Origin: Gonapodya prolifera JEL478
Lineage: Eukaryota; Monoblepharomycota; Monoblepharidomycetes; Monoblepharidales; Gonapodyaceae
Assembly (NCBI GenBank): GCA_001574975.1
Contig: KQ965760.1
Location: forward strand, 128,872-188,724
DNA: 59,853 nt
Direction of reading: 5' to 3'
The notes below the pieces were generated by a model that made no database searches, had not been told where the DNA came from, and saw only the letters and a list, made by a program, of their open reading frames with translations. Positions 31,901 through 42,300 of this stretch are shown in pieces. Made by a program: the position numbers and the translations under genes. Numbering within the stretch: the first letter of the stretch is position 1; each line of letters opens with the position of its first letter.

Positions 31901-32428
31901 CTGGAAAAAGTGAGTTTGTTGGGTCATCGTGCGTTAGTTTTGCTCTGTTGGGGACTAACGTATTCACGTGCTGTGATGAAGTTGTATCTTAACCACGCAG
32001 TTGTTCCTGTGAGTGATCTCACCTCGCTGGCTGACGTAGCGCGACAAGTATGGGTGAATAGTTTGCGGAATAAACAGATACGTGTGAGTGGTGGTGAGAG
32101 GTGTGGTACTGAGACGTTGATTGGCTCATGTATGCGTGAACAGGAGTTTCTAAAGGCAGATACACCCACTACATTTGCCGAGCGGATTCGGAACCTTCGC
32201 TTCTCGCACGGATCCGGAAAGGCATTGTCGGAGAAGGAGACGCGCATCGTCACAATATTTCAAAACTTGAACGACGCACAGATCCGCGATATGGAACGCC
32301 AACTCGGTGGTCCCAGTGGACCCTCGGAGCGACGGCAGGCGCAGAAGGACGTGGACGAGTCGCTGGCGAGGCTGTTGAAGTCTCTTGTGCCATTGTTGGA
32401 GGAGCACTTGGGACGGGAGCAGGTGTGA
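28933..32428 (+). CDS. clr2: Clr2-like transcription-silencing factor
   Basis: Likely homologue of cryptic loci regulator 2, a subunit of the SHREC histone-deacetylase/remodeller complex that silences heterochromatin in fission yeast. Exons: 28933-29070, 29128-29265, 29331-30545, 30606-30629 (8 codons), 30697-30984, 31052-31909, 31982-32083, 32144-32428; about 1,015 aa. The N-terminal Clr2 domain shows LSRLPSGYQTWSHLFTP, then YVYGHPRSSRFRSPQEFVKH and CACDYC. A BAH-like middle follows (PGELAWLQ, PWPVVIKKLLVP, YRAIMCGGEVLFQGGTWTL). The C-terminal third is unlike S. pombe Clr2: a nuclear-type basic patch (SKRGRKRKT), acidic and Ser/Pro-rich linker, a coiled coil (AELEVKRKLAALQADYAKLD) and a helical end. 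A possible extra intron lies in 29565-29620, where 25 poorly conserved codons read through. Confidence 0.78.
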
Positions 32429-33592
32429 GGGTGTTGAGGTGTGCTGGAGGTGCCTGAGGGTAACAAACTGTTTGTGGGTGTGCGTTTGGTAGGTGGAGTG
32501 GTTGTGAATTTGAGTGCATTTCGGAAGTGTTGGCACATGTATGTATCACTTCCCACGTTGAAATGGAGTTTTTTTTTTTTTGTATTTTGTGACGGAGTGG
32601 TTCTATTTTCTTTCATTGAAATACGGAATTGGAGGGGTTGGGTTGGGCATTAAACATCCATTTTCGGATGCAATATGGAGGACACCTTTGGGTCCCCCTC
32701 AAGCTGCGAATCTGGCGTCTACATCCTTTACAACCGGACGATTAAAATTCCAACTGCAATTCGCTAGCATCGGCATTCGCGATCTCCCTCGACCCTCATT
32801 GCAAGCTTTTTGAGGCCTGAATGTAGGTTCACATAACGTGGATTTAAACACATGAATTCATTTGCTTTATGAGACTCTGCCAAGATGAAATATGAGCTGC
32901 GGTTGTTTCATTACCTGTAAATGTTAAAAAAGCAAAAGAATTGTGTAAGTGCACAATTTAGCTTTGGGCCATTCAGCAGCATTCTGAGGCAGGCGGCAGC
33001 CTTCATATTTTATGAGAGTGCTTGCTAATCACGGAATGTGGGCCCCATGGAGAGATCACTCACATTTTATTGTTGACAAGAATTACTATTGGAACCACTC
33101 ATGACTTACGCGCTGACATCCCAGACAAGAAGTGCTGCAACCCCAGCGGCCGGCAACAGGGATATTGTGGGCCTAACTGGCTCTTAGCGCAACTCTCCAT
33201 TCCATTCAGAGGCAGCTGAGCAATTTAACTCATGGTTTGAAGGCTATGGTTGCTCTTTGAGAAGAATGAAGAAGTCCAACTATGACTTCATGTGTCTAAA
33301 TCTTCTTTTTGTGGCGGCTGATGCTCGTTTGACAGAGCTGGAAGAGCAAGGATACAACCCAATTATTAAGGAATAGATTAGCGCCGTGACATTAGGTCTT
33401 GAGATTATACAGACAAACTCATATGACATCATATTAATTCATGCTTTCATATGAGTTTATATGAGAGCTTATGAGCAATTTTCGTGAAATGGGTTTCGTT
33501 TTTATATTGTGGACATGAAATCATATTCAGGTGAGCTCTTTCACCCTGAACACAGAAAAACGTACTAATCATATGAGCGGAAAGGTAAACAT
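32429..33592. other. Long intergenic region, AT-rich
   Basis: More than 1.1 kb with lower GC than its neighbours. A T11 run sits at 32570-32580. One peptide at ~33130 (KCCNPSGRQQGYCGPNW) is Cys-rich and hints at a lost ectodomain exon. No gene can be supported. Confidence 0.5.
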
Positions 33593-33600
33593 ATGAGCAG
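33415..33600. repeat. Dispersed CATATGA motif cluster
   Basis: Five or six CATATGA/ATATGAG copies within 185 bases (near 33420, 33451, 33459, 33570, 33590), spaced irregularly. Could be a binding-site cluster or simple AT-rich repeat decay. Confidence 0.4.
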
Positions 33601-33913
33601 AAATCATCACATGTTCATAGATCTTTTGAAAACACAGAACGTGCCAAACCTGCGAGTGGAAAGCGGTGAATTTTTCCTGAGCAGCACCACATCCATATCC
33701 AGCATCCCCGACTTGACCGATGCCGACAATGCCGCCACACTGCGAGATTCTCTCCGCATTTTGGACCCTCTCAACAGCCTGCAGGTCGTGGTCCTCTTGA
33801 ACCACACCATCAGCTGTCCCCACCCCAAATGCCACGTCATGCGCGACGCCATGTTCCTGCTCCGGCTGCTTCACCCAAAAGGAGCCCAACGGGGGGGAAG
33901 AAACCATCACTGA
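33593..33913 (+). other. Orphan open frame, 106 codons
   Basis: Moderately protein-like (SGEFFLSSTTSISSIPDLTD, LRDSLRILDPLNSLQVVVLL) with a similarly long frame antisense. No family or splice partner found; possibly leftover from the decayed gene downstream. Confidence 0.2.
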
Positions 33914-34204
33914 CCACCGCCGATGTCAAATCTACATCAACATGGATTCCTGATCCACGGCTGGCCTCGTACGCTTGACTTGATTGCCAAGAGCCTGTTC
34001 GGGCCGGTGGTCACCAAACTTGCCTGAACAGATGGTCAGGCAAGCCATTCGGTTGCTCAGGTTCTCGTGGGAGCTTTACAACCACAACGAGGAATTGACG
34101 ATACAGCTCTTTGCCCCGGAGTCGCGTTTTACCACCATTATACTTGATATTGCGACGGGAATTGATCGACCTGCACTGCCACGACTTCACAATCCTTGAT
34201 CCTC

Positions 34205-36134
34205 AGAGTGCTATCCCGGATACGTCCAGCTCAGCCCCTCCTCAAAGAGCTGAGTGCTTTCTTCCTCAGGCAAGTATCTCTGCTCTTTCAAGTGTCTCAA
34301 AGTTCAGGGCACAGCTGATCATCAGTTCCACCGCCCACACCGCCCCCACCGCCGGCCGTAAGCACAACCCCACCCCCACCTTCTTTGCCACCAGCAGTGC
34401 CTCCGCCTCTGCCGCCTGGTGTTCCTGCTCCAGCTCCAGCTCCAGCGCCCACGGTCCCAACGTCGTCAGTCACTCCGGTGACTGTTGCTCAGAACCAACC
34501 TCAACCTCAATTCTCGCCGGCGCCGGCGCATCCACCGCGCCAGTGGCCGACATTCGAACTGCTACTGCTGCGGCGACGGTTTCCCAAACCATCGGCGTCG
34601 GCGCAGCTTCCAACGAACCTAATCCTACACCATCCATCTCCTCCTCGGCTACAGTGGGTGTGAACTCTCAGAGTAAGTTTTGTTTCGTTTTGCACGGTGG
34701 TGAGGGTTCCGTGGAAATTGGAATTGACAACATCGACCACTGCTACGTCGCGTACACGGCAGTGAACATACCGACTAACCAACACATGTCGAATCAACCT
34801 TCAACCGGCCCGAACCTGCTGCCAGTCTACATTATCGTACCCGTTGTGATTGCTCTCATGTGTGCTGGACTTTTTGTTCAGCGGTACGTGGTGAGGAAAC
34901 GGTCGAGCGGCAGGGATGGGGGTGATGGTGAGAGACGGCAGTCTCCCGTGGCTTTGATCTAGAACTCCTCACCACCATCTATTCCCAACGTATGCGCATC
35001 CACTCAAAGCCGCGCGTCGTCATCCCAACTGACGCCCGGATTCAATACCACCATGGATTCCACGATCTCCAAGTCTTCAACAGGTTTGGGATCGTTCGGG
35101 TCCGCGACTGCACCTTCACTTTCCTTCTCCCCTTCGTCCTCTCGAGCTCTTGCTCTTCCACCCACTGAGGAAATAGCAACACCAATGGCAGTCAGGGGCA
35201 GCTCTTTGACTGGGTCGATAAGGAGATACACAATGCCTGTATCTTGAGCTTGAGGGCTTCTTCGTGCCAACTTGAATACATTTGTCAATTGTTTTTTGCT
35301 ATTCAACTTCGACCACGAAAGGCCCTCCCCCACACTGGCTCTTCGCCCAACTTGCATCCCGTCTTGGCGTCATGGACGTGCACAGCGTCACGTACCTTGG
35401 GCCTGAGCTTGTCGTTGCGCTTGAGGTATTTAGTAATGCAGTTGGGGATCCCAAAGTTTGTCATGACCATCTCTTGCGTTTTTGTATTTGATCACCGTCT
35501 ATGAAAGTACCAACCAACGAGCGCCGACGAGCTCGCATTATCTCCAGGCCAGACTGTGCAATTGAAAGAGGTGTTTAGAGATGGCTGGGCAACAGGGTGG
35601 AACGTGTACGTCGATCCGTGCTTGGGGGAATGTATTTTCTTCAGTCTCACAAACACACCCCATCGCATCAACCTCCAATTTCATTTACAGGAGCACCTCA
35701 ATCTTCGGAATCCTTCCCCTGTAAGTCGAAGCTACATGCTGCGTGCTGCAAAGACTCTTATCCCACGATCATCTCAACCACGATTCAGAGACGTCCTCGA
35801 CCTCCGCCCCGCCGCCGTGACGAACGCCACCTCCAACTGGAGCAAACCCGTATCCGAGCTTTCGAAGGTCATGAACCCGTTGTCGAGTATTATGGCGCTC
35901 GGGCCGGGCCAGAGCCTCTCTACAGTTCCACATGGAGCAGATGCAGATGCAGTGCAGTCGAAATTTGAGCGTGCTGATAGCATGGACACTATCACGGTCG
36001 ACGGGTCAGCCGCGGCGGGATCCCAGGAGCCAGAGAAAGTCGATGAATGGCACCAAACCCCCATCATCGCTGATAATTTATATATGTATGCTCACTTCAG
36101 TAGTATCGAATCTTTGCATGATTATAAATTCTAG
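34205..36134 (+). pseudogene. TM/SH3 protein copy A, decayed
   Basis: Tandem relative of the intact gene at 36692. Preserved: the CYPGYVQLSP exon after a CTCAG acceptor; a Pro/Thr-rich stalk; the TM exon (NLLPVYIIVPVVIALMCAGL); the juxtamembrane exon SKSSTGLGSFGS-type; GPPPHWLFAQLASRLGVMDV; and the SH3 (YQPTSADELALSPGQTVQLK, FRDGWATGWNV, STSIFGILPLDVLDL). Broken: TGA replaces the TGC codon after SPSSKS (34243-34248); the stalk is frameshifted between SVTPVTVAQN and TSTSILAGAGAS; and the AG acceptor before the SQSRASSSQ exon has become GC (near 34998). The upstream exons for signal peptide and first Cys modules are missing. The TM-SH3 half alone might still be expressed. Confidence 0.7.
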
Positions 36135-36244
36135 CAATTGTACATTCGAAAGGTATCTTCTCGAAACCACTGTTTCAATTTCAAGGCTGTTGATTCCAAA
36201 TGCGATTGTTTGAATCGACGATCCGAAACGTGCGATATCTAAAT

Positions 36245-36320
36245 TTATTCAGCCAACGAACCCGAAGTGAGATCATGGACTTGCAGTCACTGCAGCGGTC
36301 TGTCGAGATGGCATCCGCTC
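36245..36320 (-). pseudogene. Relic of a Nup192 exon
   Basis: Nucleotides 36248-36318 match 39728-39800 (AACGAACCCGAAGTGAGATC versus AACGAACGCGAAGTGAGATC, then CATGGACTT and GGTCTGTCGAGA). In Nup192 this encodes SMISLRVRWLN on minus; here the same peptide is followed by unrelated sequence and stops. It shows that the tandem duplication of the TM/SH3 gene also copied the adjoining Nup192 3' part. Confidence 0.65.
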
Positions 36321-36691
36321 TTAATCAGAGTCTAAACTGGTCTGTGCTCCGTGGCGTCACAGGGTATTTCAGAACTGCCGAAAGTCCGGCACGGGTTTCT
36401 CGTATTCTTACTTGTGTTTTGGATGCACGAGAAAGAAGAAAGTACACACTCATATTATTTACCCGGCCACGCTTCGAGGCACGAACCGATTCAACACCTT
36501 TGAGCCTTAAATCTGCCATTCTCACATTAGAGTGGCATAAAAGAGCAAATAATATGTTATTGATATCCGAACTCTCCGGTGATGTTTTTCCGACTGGTGG
36601 TGACCCCCTCTCCCTGTGCCGTAACCTTCGGAGCAAAAGCCCTTTTGATATATTGTCGCCAGAAAGGTCTAGCTGCCCACAAGCACACGAC

Positions 36692-39109
36692 ATGGACCCA
36701 GTGAGTGGCGCTCGAGGATTTCATATCTGGAACTGTCACGGTGAGCAAGCTCTCTGAATCTGCGGGCGTGTCCACGAAACGATTCGATCTACAATACATA
36801 TCAACCTGCAGACGTCGCAGTCGCAGTAGTCTGTGTCCTCAGTGTCATTTCTATCAACGTTGAGGCGTACGACCAGCCCTCGGTGAATGGGACGTGTGGA
36901 TCCCATTTGAAAGCATCGTATAGCGGCAACTGGTGCATCGGGTTGGACTGGATTGTCTGCCCGACTGGATGGTGCAGAGGACCGTGAGACATCTGCTCAG
37001 TTCATTATACTGTCATGGAATTTGATTTCCGTTCGTGGACGCAGAGGAACTTGTGGAGCTGGGAACACTTGTGACTTCAGTACATGCTCGGATTCATCGT
37101 GGTACCATCGCTGTGGTGATACGACCGGGGCGTGTCAGAATCCGGACATTGCTGTGCTCGCGGTAAGCTGACGGATGCCGGACCAAAGCGTCGACTTCAT
37201 ATTTCAAGCTCATTGTCGGCATTAGTGTGGGGCGTCGTGCCTCGATTGCACGGTTCCGGACACAAGTAATGCATGGGGATATTGTAGCGGTGGTGCCTGC
37301 GCGATTGGTGAGTTCCATTGATCCCTTCGTTGTGCCCCCTCTCAAGAGTAATTCGCATTCCATGGTCACCAGAGTGCCATCCCGGCTACGTACAGCTTAG
37401 CCCTACCGCAACAAGCTGCGTGACCTCCACTGCAGGCAAGTATTCTGTGATCTGAAATCCCTTCAACTTCGGGTTACAGTTGAATCTAACACATCCGTGA
37501 CAGCGACCTTTGCGCCGCCACCATCGCCACCGTCACCACCGTCACCACCGTCACCACCACCTGTTGCTCCCATTCCAACGACTCAGTCTCTGGCTGGAAC
37601 TTCATCCGTCACTCCGCAGTCTGTTGCTACGACACTCACAACAACCTCAATAACCTCAATTGTCCCCTCGACTGTACTCACGCGAGCTAGTACGACGTTT
37701 TCCCAAAGTCCCTCACGATCCAATGGAACTACAGTCTCCTCGCTGACTACTAGTGACGTGAACTCTCCTGGTAGGTATGAGTCTGCGAGGATTCCGACGA
37801 ATTCACGAACTGGACAACACCTATCAATGTAACAGTATCGAATCAACCTCCAAATCAATCAACAGATAGAACAAGTTTGCTGCCAGTCTACATGACCATC
37901 CCTGTGGTGGTTGTCATAGTCTGTGCTGGGCTCTCTGTCTGGCGGCACTTGGCGAGGAAGCGGTCTAACCGAAGCAGCGGGGACGAAGGTGAGAAATGAT
38001 TGTGTCTATCCAGCTCATATGGATTGGGTCTTACGTTCTTATGCCCCCCATCTTGACTGCAGATACTCAGAGTCGAGCGTCGTCTTCCCAACTAACACAT
38101 TGGTTTACCAGCGTGGATTCGATCGCCAAGTCTACTACACTTTCAGGATCTCCTGGGTCCCCATCATCGTTCTCCTTTGTTCCCACTCAAGCTTCTACAC
38201 AGGCTGAGGAAATAAGAACGCCAATGGCAGTTAGGGCCAGCTCTCTGACAGGGTCCATACGCAGGTACTCTGCCATGCCTGTAAGCTGTGCCTACGAACG
38301 ACCTGGTATCGGATTGAATAATTGAAACTCGTTTTCTCGCTATTCCACCTTGAAGGGAGCTCCTCCTCACTGGTTAGTTGCACAAATAGCAACTCGTCTG
38401 GGTGTTGTCAACGTACAGAGCGTTGCGTATCTTGGTCCTGAGCTTGTCGTTGCTCTTGAGGTGTGTGGAATTACGATTCAGAATTTCTGAGTTGGACACT
38501 GACTTTAATTGATCAACCCAAGTATCAACCAACAAGCGCCGACGAGCTGGCATTATCTCCAGGTCAGACTGTACAATTGAAAGAGGTGTTTAGAGATGGC
38601 TGGACAACAGGGTGGAATGTGTGCTTAGATCCGCGCTCAGGAGAATATTTTCTTCAGTCTCACAGACACATCACATCCCATCAACTTCCAATCAAATTCA
38701 CAGGAGCACCTCAATCTTCGGAATCCTTCCCTTGTAAGTCCTTTCTGCTTCCTGCGTGCTCCGTGTTGCGAAGACGCTTATCCCACTGTTGTCTGATCCG
38801 ACACCACTACAACTCAGAGACGTCCTCGACCTCCGCCCCGCCGCTGTCACGAACGCCCCCTCCAACTGGAGCAAGCCCGTGGCTGAGCTGTCGAAAGTTA
38901 TGAACCCGTTGTCGAGTATTATGGCGCTCGGGCCGAGCCAGAGCCTCTCTACAGTTCATGGAGCAGATGCAGATGCAGTGCAGTCGAACTTTGAGCGTGC
39001 CGATAGCATGGACACTACCACGGTTCACCGGTCAGCCGAGGAGAAAACCGAAGAGTCAGAGAAGTCGATGAAGGAAGATGCCGCGGCAACGACCGAGACC
39101 GGACGATAG
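36692..39109 (+). CDS. Cys-module / TM / SH3 receptor-like protein, copy B
   Basis: Intact by splicing. Start 36692 (MDPVSGARGFHIWNC) into a signal-anchor-like stretch DVAVAVVCVLSVISINVEA. Cys-rich ectodomain exons follow: YDQPSVNGTCG ... GNWCIGLDWIVCPTGWCRG; GTCGAGNTCDFSTCSDSSWY ... CQNP; CGASCLDCTVPDTSNAWGYC; ECHPGYVQLSPTATSCVTST. A Pro/Thr/Ser-rich stalk (PSPPSPPSPPSPPPVAPIP) leads to one TM helix (LLPVYMTIPVVVVIVCAGLS) and a basic juxtamembrane segment. The cytosolic part has GAPPHWLVAQIATRLGVVNV and an SH3 domain (YQPTSADELALSPGQTVQLK, FRDGWTTGWNV, STSIFGILPLDVLDL) and an acidic tail ending ATTETGR. One intron (37436-37503) uses a GC donor (GCAAGT), conserved in copy A. Same architecture as the 17.2-20.3 kb gene but different Cys modules. 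Function is inferred as a surface sensor or adaptor only. Confidence 0.72.
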
Positions 39110-39305
39110 TAACACTGCCCTGATATATTTATACGTCGGAAAACTCGAGCGATTTTTGTATGATTACAAATTCTAGTAATGTACATTCGAAAGGTATCTT
39201 TTTGCTGCCCTCGAAACCACTGCTTCGATTGCAAGGGTGTTATTTCCGACAAGCGACTGTTTGAATCGAAGATCCGAAACGTGAGACAACTGAGTTGCGA
39301 CGGGG

Positions 39306-42300
39306 TCAAACGGGCCATGTCAGTAAGAGAAAATAGCCCCCGAATACGCTGCCAATGGCACGCACCGTTTCTTCCACGGAAAGCTCTTCCAAAACCATAG
39401 TCAGTGAGCTCTGTGCATATGCGGTGGGTCTCACTGATTCGCCGACCACTCGTTCCAGATCGGACTTGGTCGGATTCGTCGCATGACCTCCGCTATTGTA
39501 TAACAGAGAGGTGGGTTGGGGAGGCCAAAGGAGGGTATTGGCGAGACTTGAGCTCAATTCGCCATCAAATGAAGGTTTGTACTCCTCGAAGTAGTAGACA
39601 AGGTGACGGAGTACGAGGTACAAGGCTTGTTCGAGTGTGTCTATGTATCAAAGAAACATTCATGACGGGATTGTTATCGATTGATAAAACACACGTGTCG
39701 CCATTTTTGCGACTTACACAAAGACTCGTTCAACCAACGAACGCGAAGTGAGATCATGGACTTCAAGCCACTAAACGCAACGGTCTGTCGAGACTGCATT
39801 GAAGAGGTTGGGTCCAGGTTGATGCGACCAATATCGGTTATTTCATTGGCGATCTGATCAAAACGGATGTCAAAACGTCACAATGCTCGAAGTGTCTAAA
39901 ATTTATGCGACGTCACAGATGGGCCTTACCTCCTTTATTTCCAATCCATCAAAAGACCGACCTCCTTCGAACTCCGCTTCCCGGGAGTTGAGATGCCGAT
40001 ATTCGAAGGAGAGAGCCTTCAGGCGAGAGGTGGCGGACCGCACCACCGCGAGCAAAGTTCCAAGCGACGGTGTTGATGGGCGAGATATTGGGCCTTGATG
40101 GGAAAATAGCTGTCCAGAAAATGTGATAAAGGAAAGAGCTCCATTGTATCACCTACCGTTATCGCCATAGCCAGTGTATCCGACTCGGGTCTCATCAAGT
40201 GCAAACGAGAACAGAGGCATGAAAAAGTCATCTGGGGGAAGATTAGGTCCATCACAAATCAACAAGAAAACACGGGGCCTCTCGCTTACCTCGCGCCATT
40301 TCCGCAACAACCCTCCGTGAGAACGTAAGACAATTCAGTACAACCTTATCAGCGAAGAGTTGCGCATTTTTCCGCTCTGGATCGGGCCGTCAGAATCACA
40401 GTGGCAACAGCGAAGATCAATTTTAATTCTCACCTCGTTCAGTGTCCTCCTGATCTGTAGGAGTAAACGTCGAGATCCACCTCACACTCTCCGCATATTT
40501 CGAAAGGAGTCCGAGGATGAGATCTCCCAAGACTAAGCCCCCCAATCGTCCTTGGCCAGGCACCTTAAGATTTACAGCCAACAATTCGAATTGGTTTGTC
40601 GTCGAACGAACTACCACCATCACTTCTGGTATCTAGTACTCACCACAGCGCCGAAAAGCTCCCGGTTCGATGAAAGGTTGGCGAGGAAGCGAGTCACTTC
40701 GTCCAGCTCAGCCAGCGATGTCATGGTGACCGTGGGGCGAGCGTCGCGTAGTATAGAACTAAAGAGTTCAATGTGACGCTGAACGAACAATGAGCACTTA
40801 ACGGTTCTAAAGTTTAGTCTGGTGTGCTTTTAGCCATGGCGTCTGTTGATAATGGCATACCTTCTCCACAAAGTGCCGGTTTTCCGCCTTCGCCGCTAAA
40901 ACACCATTCAAAACTTGAAACATTGGCATTATCAAGTTGTGGTGCAAGTCCATGTTTGTCACAGAATCCCCCGAGATGGCCCCAAATGCAACCCTGTGAT
41001 CAACGAACCGAATTTCGGCGAAAATTTCACACAGATTGGCCTCCAAAAGTTTCTCAGGTCCTCCAGAAATAGTCGTAAGTCTCAGCAGAAGTGTCATTAT
41101 CTGGTAATAACGGAAAAGTGGGGCAAGCGACTTGCCGTCTGAGGGCAGAGGTAAGAACCAAGGCTGCTCCGATGACGACCAGGAGCATTTCTTACCAATA
41201 TCTTCGCTCCGGAGCAACGTGCACATAGCCTGATCGCTACTCTTCACAAATTGCAAAAAGTTTCGAAGATAGTTCGCCCGCGACAACGCACGCAACACAA
41301 CGCTGCTGCTCCCTTTTCGCGACGTCAATACTTCCAAAAGATTTATCGCAGTCAAGCTCCAGTTTTCCGGAGAGTCACAATCATCCATGATTGTTCGCAG
41401 AGTATTCCACCCTCCCATGAGTCGCCGCGCGCCGTCACCAAGCTCTGCTTCCCGGTTCGTGTTGAGAAGATACACTAATGCCGTGTAGAGGTTGCCTCTA
41501 AACTCGGGCGAAGTGCTTTCGCGGTTCTCCAAGCACTGAATGAGTTGCTCGCTCATTGTGACAACAATGTCGGCGGGGACCCTTGCCTTAGGCTGCCCAA
41601 ACACATGTTCCGAAGATGTAGTTCCCTTATCCAAACGCCCGTTTTCTCCAAGACGCGACACGACAACTGCGAGTGTCGCAGAGAGTGCCGAGGTCATCTT
41701 CGCTTCAGTGCCGGGGTCTTCCAGTTTCCGCACAATAAGCTCCGAGACGTCAACCAAAATGTCTTCTTTTGCTTGCCGATCAAGGCTGTCTAGTATTTCA
41801 GGTGCCACAATGACTTCCACCAACTCTCTCCATGCTGCAAGGATCTGACATCGCGCGAAGAAATCCTCTCGGACGAAGTTGTTCCGCAGCACGTCATACA
41901 AAATCACCCTGATCTGCTCCTGAAGGTCGTCCCTTTGTTGTCCCAGCATACCGCCCTGGGTCTCCGCCTGCCGCTTTTCAGCGATCATATAAGCGTGCAC
42001 GGATGCAAGATCGTACACGTAGCACCCGCGGTCGTTCATCTTTAAAAATCGTGCGAGATCTGCGCCCGCCGACCGTGCTGGTGCGTCTGGTTGGGAGAAG
42101 GAAAGGTCCAGCGAGTCCAGCAGTGTTACTACCAAGTTGCTTGTAATGTCGTTGCTCGTTGTGGTTGGGTTCTCCATGAAGAATTGCATTCCGCTCTTCA
42201 GGGTTGCTGATTCATTTGCTGTTGATTTGCCAAAGAAACCCTGGTGATAACTCTCGCACTAAATTTCGTTACATAATGTCTCGATTAGAAGAACGTCCCA

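Noticed and set aside
33593-33913. Real gene at the 106-codon frame
   Set aside because: A frame of equal length lies antisense, composition is neutral and no splice partner or homologue in the window was found.
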